From contig DAIDOU010000210.1 of NCBI GenBank assembly GCA_027458945.1, positions 1 to 9,306 of the forward strand: 9,306 nucleotides of DNA, written 5' to 3'. A program made the translations under genes and the position numbers. Shown in pieces: positions 6,478 through 9,306 of this stretch (the stretch's first letter is position 1; each line of letters starts with the position of its first letter). Source of the stretch: Acidobacteriota bacterium (lineage in GTDB: Bacteria; Acidobacteriota; Thermoanaerobaculia; Thermoanaerobaculales; Thermoanaerobaculaceae). Below the pieces are notes generated by a model. It saw only the letters and a list, made by a program, of their open reading frames with translations. It did not search any database and was not told where the DNA came from.

Positions 6478-6503
6478 GGTCGCCGCGACGGCCGCGCGCA
6501 CGC

Positions 6504-6509
6504 TATGAT
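6504..6509 (+). promoter_or_regulatory. -10 box (TATGAT) for the flavin reductase gene
   Basis: TATGAT stands out in a run of pure GC sequence and lies 22 bp before the chosen ATG. That leaves room for a start site near 6516 and a short leader containing GGAGG (6523-6527). No convincing -35 box is present 16-18 bp upstream. The box overlaps the in-frame ATGs at 6505 and 6508, which argues against those as translation starts. Confidence 0.35.
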
Positions 6510-6531
6510 GGCCGCGCAGCCGGGAGGACGT

Positions 6532-7107
6532 ATGCCGCGCGAGTCGTCGGTTCCGGGTTCGTGCTACTTCTTCTACCCGCGCCAGGTGTGCGTCGTCGGC
6601 GTGCGCGACGACGCCAGGGCCACCGCGAACTTCGCCCCGGTCACGTGGGCCACCCCGCTCTCATCCGACCCGCCGCTGTTCGGCGTGTGCCTCTCGCCCT
6701 CGACGTACACGCACCACCTCGCCCTCGCCACCGGCGAGTTCACTCTCAGCTTCCTGCCCGAGGCGCACGCCGCGCTCGCGGAATCGCTCGGCAGGATCTC
6801 GGGGCGCGAGACCGACAAGGTCGAGGCACTCGGCCTCGAGATCGAGGCCGGCGAGACGTTGACCACGCCGAGCCTGGCCGCGGCGTACGCCGCGGCGGAG
6901 TGTGTCCTCGTGGAGCGCCACCAGATCGGCGATCAGACGCTCGTGGTCGGCGAGGTGCAGCGGCTTCGCCTCACGGCCGGGTCGTTCGACGGCGACGGCG
7001 TGCTCCGCGTCGATCGGGTGAGGCCGCTCCTCTACCTCGGCCACAGCCGCTACGCCACCACCGCCGCGACCGCCGTGCGGCCGGGGCGCGAGGGCGGCGG
7101 GGACTGA
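6532..7107 (+). CDS. Flavin reductase-family (FMN-binding split-barrel) protein
   Basis: This 191-residue protein has the length and opening pattern of the flavin reductase-like / flavoredoxin family. A FFYPRQVCVVGVRDD strand pair (13-27) is followed by the FMN-binding segment ANFAPVTWATPLSSDPPLFGV (32-52). Family knowledge: such proteins bind FMN and reduce free flavin with NAD(P)H, or act as electron-carrying flavoproteins. The donor and partner are not evident. It is transcribed divergently from the citrate-cleavage operon across a 92-bp shared promoter region. The ATG at 6532 is preferred because GGGAGG lies four bases before it. In-frame ATGs at 6505 and 6508 lack a ribosome-binding site and overlap a likely -10 box. 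The C-terminus is basic and glycine-rich. udk follows after 95 bp. Confidence 0.82.
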   Translation: MPRESSVPGSCYFFYPRQVCVVGVRDDARATANFAPVTWATPLSSDPPLFGVCLSPSTYTHHLALATGEFTLSFLPEAHAALAESLGRISGRETDKVEALGLEIEAGETLTTPSLAAAYAAAECVLVERHQIGDQTLVVGEVQRLRLTAGSFDGDGVLRVDRVRPLLYLGHSRYATTAATAVRPGREGGGD

Positions 7108-7117
7108 CGCGGCGGCG

Positions 7118-7135
7118 CGGCGGCCGCGGCCGCCG
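7118..7135. other. 18-bp perfect palindrome between the flavin reductase gene and udk
   Basis: CGGCGGCCGCGGCCGCCG reads identically on both strands. It sits 11 bp after the flavin reductase stop codon and 8 bp before the likely udk -10 box, where a -35 region would be. It could fold into a hairpin in the mRNA (an inefficient terminator without a U-tract) or be a dimeric protein-binding site. Its low-complexity GC composition makes a chance origin possible. Confidence 0.4.
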
Positions 7136-7142
7136 GCCGGGG

Positions 7143-7148
7143 TATCAT
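7143..7148 (+). promoter_or_regulatory. -10 box (TATCAT) for udk
   Basis: TATCAT is one of the few AT-containing hexamers in this GC-rich gap. It lies 55 bp before the udk ATG and implies a leader of about 48 nt. No -35 match is visible at 16-18 bp, where the palindrome lies instead. Read-through from the upstream gene is also possible. Confidence 0.3.
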
Positions 7149-7202
7149 GGCGCCCTCGCCTGGACGGTCGTGCGGCGTCAACGTGGGGATGAGGACCGAG
7201 AG

Positions 7203-7832
7203 ATGAGCGATGTGGTGGTAATCGGAGTGGCCGGCGGCACCGGCTCGGGGAAGACCACGGTGGCGGACGCGATCGTCACCCGCATCGGCGCCGACCGGAT
7301 CGCGTACCTGCAGCACGACAGCTACTACCGCGACCTCACTGGCGCCGACCGCGCGACGCTCGCGCACCACAACTTCGACCACCCCGACGCGCTCGAGACC
7401 GAGCTGCTCGCCGAGCACGTTCGCGCGCTCAAGCGGCACCTGCCGGTGGCGGTGCCGGTGTACGACTTCACCCGCCACGTCCGCACCGGGAAGACCCGCA
7501 CCGTCGAGCCGCGCGGCGTCGTGCTCGTCGAGGGGATCCTGATCTTCGCCGAGCCCGAGCTGCGGCGGCTGTTCGACGTCAAGATCTTCGTCGACACCGA
7601 CGCGGACCTGCGCTTCATCCGGCGGCTGCGCCGCGACCTGGTCGAGCGTGGGCGCACCGTCGAGAGCGTGATCGCCCAGTACCTCGAGACCGTCCGCCCG
7701 ATGCACCTCGAGTTCGTCGAGGCCTCGAAGCGGTGGGCCGACCTGATCATCCCCGAGGGCGGCTTCAACTCGGTTGCGCTCGAGATCGTGTGCGCGCGCG
7801 TCGAGGCACTGCTCCAGCCGGTGGCCGGCTGA
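7203..7832 (+). CDS. udk: Uridine kinase
   Basis: This 209-residue P-loop kinase has the usual Udk length (~205-215). It phosphorylates uridine and cytidine to UMP and CMP in cytoplasmic pyrimidine salvage. The Walker A motif GVAGGTGSGKTT spans residues 8-19. The HDSYYRD motif (38-44) carries the catalytic aspartate D39. NFDHPDA (57-63) and the VYDFTRHVR segment form the nucleoside site, and VLVEGIL is the Walker B-like strand. The ATG at 7203 has GAGGA (7191-7195) seven bases upstream, and the protein aligns from its first residues with family members. It follows the flavin reductase gene by 95 bp and converges on hfq across 66 bp. Nothing in the sequence is anomalous. Confidence 0.95.
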   Translation: MSDVVVIGVAGGTGSGKTTVADAIVTRIGADRIAYLQHDSYYRDLTGADRATLAHHNFDHPDALETELLAEHVRALKRHLPVAVPVYDFTRHVRTGKTRTVEPRGVVLVEGILIFAEPELRRLFDVKIFVDTDADLRFIRRLRRDLVERGRTVESVIAQYLETVRPMHLEFVEASKRWADLIIPEGGFNSVALEIVCARVEALLQPVAG

Positions 7833-7839
7833 CGCCGGC
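7824..7839 (+). terminator. Short hairpin enclosing the udk stop codon
   Basis: GCCGGC-TGAC-GCCGGC forms a 6-bp all-GC stem with a 4-nt loop that contains the TGA stop codon of udk. A moderately T-rich stretch (cttcgcttcgtgtcttg) begins about 10 bases later. It could be a weak terminator or 3'-end structure for the plus-strand transcript. It lacks an immediate U-tract, so the call is tentative. Confidence 0.3.
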
Positions 7840-7898
7840 GGCTGCCGCTTCGCTTCGTGTCTTGTCGCTGGGTGCTCAGTCGCCGCGGTCGGCCGCCG

Positions 7899-8258
7899 TC
7901 ACTCGCGCGGCCGGTGGCGGCGCTGGCGCAGCTCCTCTTCCTTGAACATGTACCGGATCGCGTGCTTGTAGATCATCAGGTTCGGCCCGTCGGTCCGGTT
8001 CAGCTTGATGCAGTTGCGGTCGTACCACTCCACCCAGCCGTGCAGTTCGGTGCCGTCGTCGAGCATCACGACCATCGGCGTCTTGTTCTGCATCTGCTTG
8101 ATGAAGTAATAGTTCTCGGCGTTGGTCTGGTCCGGCGGCGCTTGCTTGCGGTGCACCATCCCCCGCATCGGCGTCCGATCGGACACCTCGGAAATCGACG
8201 GCCGGATGAGCCGGCGGCTGGTCAGGGACTCGTCTCCCGAGCGTTCGGATTCCTTCAT
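7899..8258 (-). CDS. hfq: RNA chaperone Hfq (Sm-like) with long N-terminal extension
   Basis: The 119-residue protein carries an Hfq core at about residues 47-106. An N-terminal helix region (NAENYYFIKQMQ) leads into Sm1 (DGTELHGWVEWYD, 68-80) and the diagnostic Sm2 motif YKHAI (97-101), equivalent to Y55-K56-H57 of E. coli. Hfq forms a hexameric ring that anneals small RNAs to mRNAs and binds A- and U-rich RNA. Oddities: about 46 residues, mostly polar and Pro/Arg-rich, precede the Sm core. The FLN segment of the distal face is replaced by YYFIKQ, W75 and W78 lie in the Sm1 strands, and the C-terminal tail is short and basic. The ATG at 8258 is chosen because an extended -10 promoter lies 28 bp upstream. 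The ribosome-binding site is weak (GGGG). Internal ATGs at M31 and M34 would still leave an intact core. It lies 83 bp downstream of ricT on the same strand. Confidence 0.85.
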   Translation of the reverse strand: MKESERSGDESLTSRRLIRPSISEVSDRTPMRGMVHRKQAPPDQTNAENYYFIKQMQNKTPMVVMLDDGTELHGWVEWYDRNCIKLNRTDGPNLMIYKHAIRYMFKEEELRQRRHRPRE

Positions 8259-8286
8259 CGTTGCCCCGTCGTTCTGACTGACTCGC

Positions 8287-8295
8287 AGTATACCA
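8287..8295 (-). promoter_or_regulatory. Extended -10 promoter of hfq
   Basis: On the minus strand TGG-TATACT is an exact extended -10 element (TGn plus a five-of-six match to TATAAT) between ricT and hfq. The expected start site near 8280 gives a leader of about 20 nt before the ATG at 8258. The -35 region (TTCCAC at 17-bp spacing) is poor, as is usual for extended -10 promoters. hfq would then be expressed independently of the purE-ricT transcript. Confidence 0.5.
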
Positions 8296-8341
8296 TCCCG
8301 TGAGCCTGCGTGGAAGGATACGGATCAACGGCCCGGACGGT

Positions 8342-9037
8342 TTATCCGCCTCCGCGCCGGGCCGCAGCGGGCTCCGCCTCGTGCGCGAGACAGCACATGA
8401 GCCGCCCACACATCCCCGAGATCCGGCTCGGGTTGAGCGACAGCTTCTGCGCCTTGGCCATGCGGATCGTCACGGAATTGAAACGAGCCATGAACGTCGC
8501 GCAGCACAGCGTGCGCCCGCACGGCCCCCAGCCGCCGCTCGACCTGGCCTGGTCGCGCACGCCGATCTGGCGCAGTTCGACCCGCCGGCGCATGCGGCGC
8601 CCGAGGTCGCGCAACAGCTCGCGGAAGTCGACCCGCTCCTCGGCGGCGAACGTGATGACCGCCGTGTCGCGGTCGAGCGGCACGAGCGCCGCCACCGGGC
8701 GCATCGCCAACTTCAGCTCGCCAGCGCGCTCGCGACAGAACCGGAGCGCGTCGCGCGCCACCAGCGCCAGCTCCTCGCCGCGTGCCACCTCGGCCGCGGT
8801 GGCCCGGCGCACCACACGACCCGCAAGCCGCTCGCCGCACGGACGCAGCACCGGCAGCTCGTGCGCGACCAGGCGCCCGACCCGCTCGCCGTCGCTACCG
8901 GCGACCACGTACGAGGCGCCGGGCTCGAGCTCGACGCCGTCGTCGACGCGACACGCCTGCCCGGGGAGGTCCGCCGTGAACGTGATGCGCACGACCTCCG
9001 GCCGCGGCGGCATCTCGTCGCACGCCCGGGCGCTCAT
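8342..9037 (-). CDS. ricT: PSP1-domain iron-sulfur protein RicT (YaaT-like)
   Basis: This 231-residue protein ends in the conserved PSP1/RicT signature. GPCGRTLCC holds C173, C178 and C179. MAKAQKLSLNPSRISG then leads to MCGRLMCCL with C210, C215 and C216. In Bacillus subtilis, RicT together with RicA and RicF forms an Fe-S-containing complex that acts with RNase Y in mRNA maturation; the cysteines supply cluster ligands. The N-terminal ~100 residues are the less conserved basic PSP1 region. It is slightly shorter than B. subtilis YaaT. The ATG at 9037 overlaps the purE stop (ATGA), so the two are translationally coupled. hfq follows downstream, placing two RNA-metabolism genes side by side. 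No RicA or RicF partner is visible in this window. Confidence 0.92.
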   Translation of the reverse strand: MSARACDEMPPRPEVVRITFTADLPGQACRVDDGVELEPGASYVVAGSDGERVGRLVAHELPVLRPCGERLAGRVVRRATAAEVARGEELALVARDALRFCRERAGELKLAMRPVAALVPLDRDTAVITFAAEERVDFRELLRDLGRRMRRRVELRQIGVRDQARSSGGWGPCGRTLCCATFMARFNSVTIRMAKAQKLSLNPSRISGMCGRLMCCLAHEAEPAAARRGGG

Positions 9038-9306
9038 CGCTCCCCCCCACCGGCCGCGAGCTCGGCGTCGGCGGCGGCCACGGCGCCGGCCTGATCGGCC
9101 CGCGCCTGCCGCAGGCGCGCCTCGAGCTCGGGGTCGGAGAGCGCCAGGATCTCGGCCGCGAGCACCGCCGCGTTGCGCGCGCCCGCCTTCCCGACCGCCA
9201 CGGTGGCGACCGGGACGCCGCCCGGCATCTCGACGGTGGAGAGGAGCGCGTCGAGACCCCCGGCCACGCCTCCCGCCAGGGGTACCCCGATCACCGGACG
9301 AACGGT
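9034..9306 (-). CDS. purE: N5-carboxyaminoimidazole ribonucleotide mutase PurE, C-terminal part (5' end outside window)
   Basis: Ninety C-terminal residues are visible and the reading frame is open to the window edge, so the N-terminal part of the gene lies outside. The core PVIGVPL, then LDALLSTVEMPGGVPVATVAVGKAGARNAAVLAAEIL, is unmistakable class I PurE. It includes the MPxGVPVATVAVGKAGAxNAA signature and a charged C-terminal helix. PurE converts N5-CAIR to CAIR in de novo purine synthesis in the cytoplasm. The stop codon overlaps the start of ricT by four bases. purK would be a normal upstream or downstream partner but is not visible here. Confidence 0.93.
   Translation of the reverse strand, partial: TVRPVIGVPLAGGVAGGLDALLSTVEMPGGVPVATVAVGKAGARNAAVLAAEILALSDPELEARLRQARADQAGAVAAADAELAAGGGER

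Noticed and set aside
6505..6510. Upstream in-frame ATGs for the flavin reductase gene
   Set aside because: They overlap a likely TATGAT -10 box and lack a ribosome-binding site, whereas the ATG at 6532 has GGGAGG just before it.
8330..8363. GGCCCGG...CCGGGCC inverted repeat at the end of ricT as a terminator
   Set aside because: It overlaps the ricT coding end with a 20-nt loop and no U-tract; chance pairing is likely in this composition.

Overview
The window is very GC-rich (about 70% or more by eye) bacterial chromosomal DNA. It is densely coding, with short intergenic gaps and no sign of phage, plasmid or IS content. The lineage cannot be fixed from the sequence alone. The combination of an Hfq with a long N-terminal extension, a RicT/PSP1 protein, a class I PurE and a citrate-cleavage cluster suggests an environmental lineage such as Acidobacteriota or a neighbour (inference, moderate to low confidence).

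Layout, left to right. Positions 1-1890 (minus strand) hold a membrane polyferredoxin of the NapH/NosR type, cut by the window edge, preceded by a YedA-like EamA transporter. Positions 1891-2063 are a non-coding spacer with two GC hairpins and a roughly 53-bp tandem duplication built from KGACCAC heptamers. The second copy runs into the stop codon of the next gene.

Positions 2064-6439 (minus strand) form a tight four-gene operon. In transcription order it encodes: a succinyl-CoA-synthetase-beta-like ATP-grasp subunit fused to a C-terminal two-cluster ferredoxin domain; a succinyl-CoA-synthetase-alpha-like subunit; a short citrate-synthase-fold protein of the citryl-CoA lyase type; and an isocitrate/isopropylmalate-family dehydrogenase carrying NADP-type cofactor residues. 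The intergenic distances are 2, 1 and 26 bp. Together they look like a two-step citrate-cleavage module: citrate + CoA + ATP gives citryl-CoA, which is split to acetyl-CoA + oxaloacetate, coupled to NADP-linked isocitrate/2-oxoglutarate interconversion. These are steps of a reductive or reversed TCA segment. The operon has a consensus TTGACA box and a -10-like box lying only 8 nt from its GTG start, so the message may be leaderless.

Positions 6532-7832 (plus strand, divergent) carry a flavin reductase-family protein and then uridine kinase (udk). Positions 7899-9306 (minus strand) carry hfq, ricT and the C-terminal part of purE. purE and ricT overlap at ATGA, while hfq has its own extended -10 promoter.

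The most interesting point is the citrate-cleavage operon, and within it the ferredoxin domain fused to the acyl-CoA synthetase subunit. The rest is mostly housekeeping.
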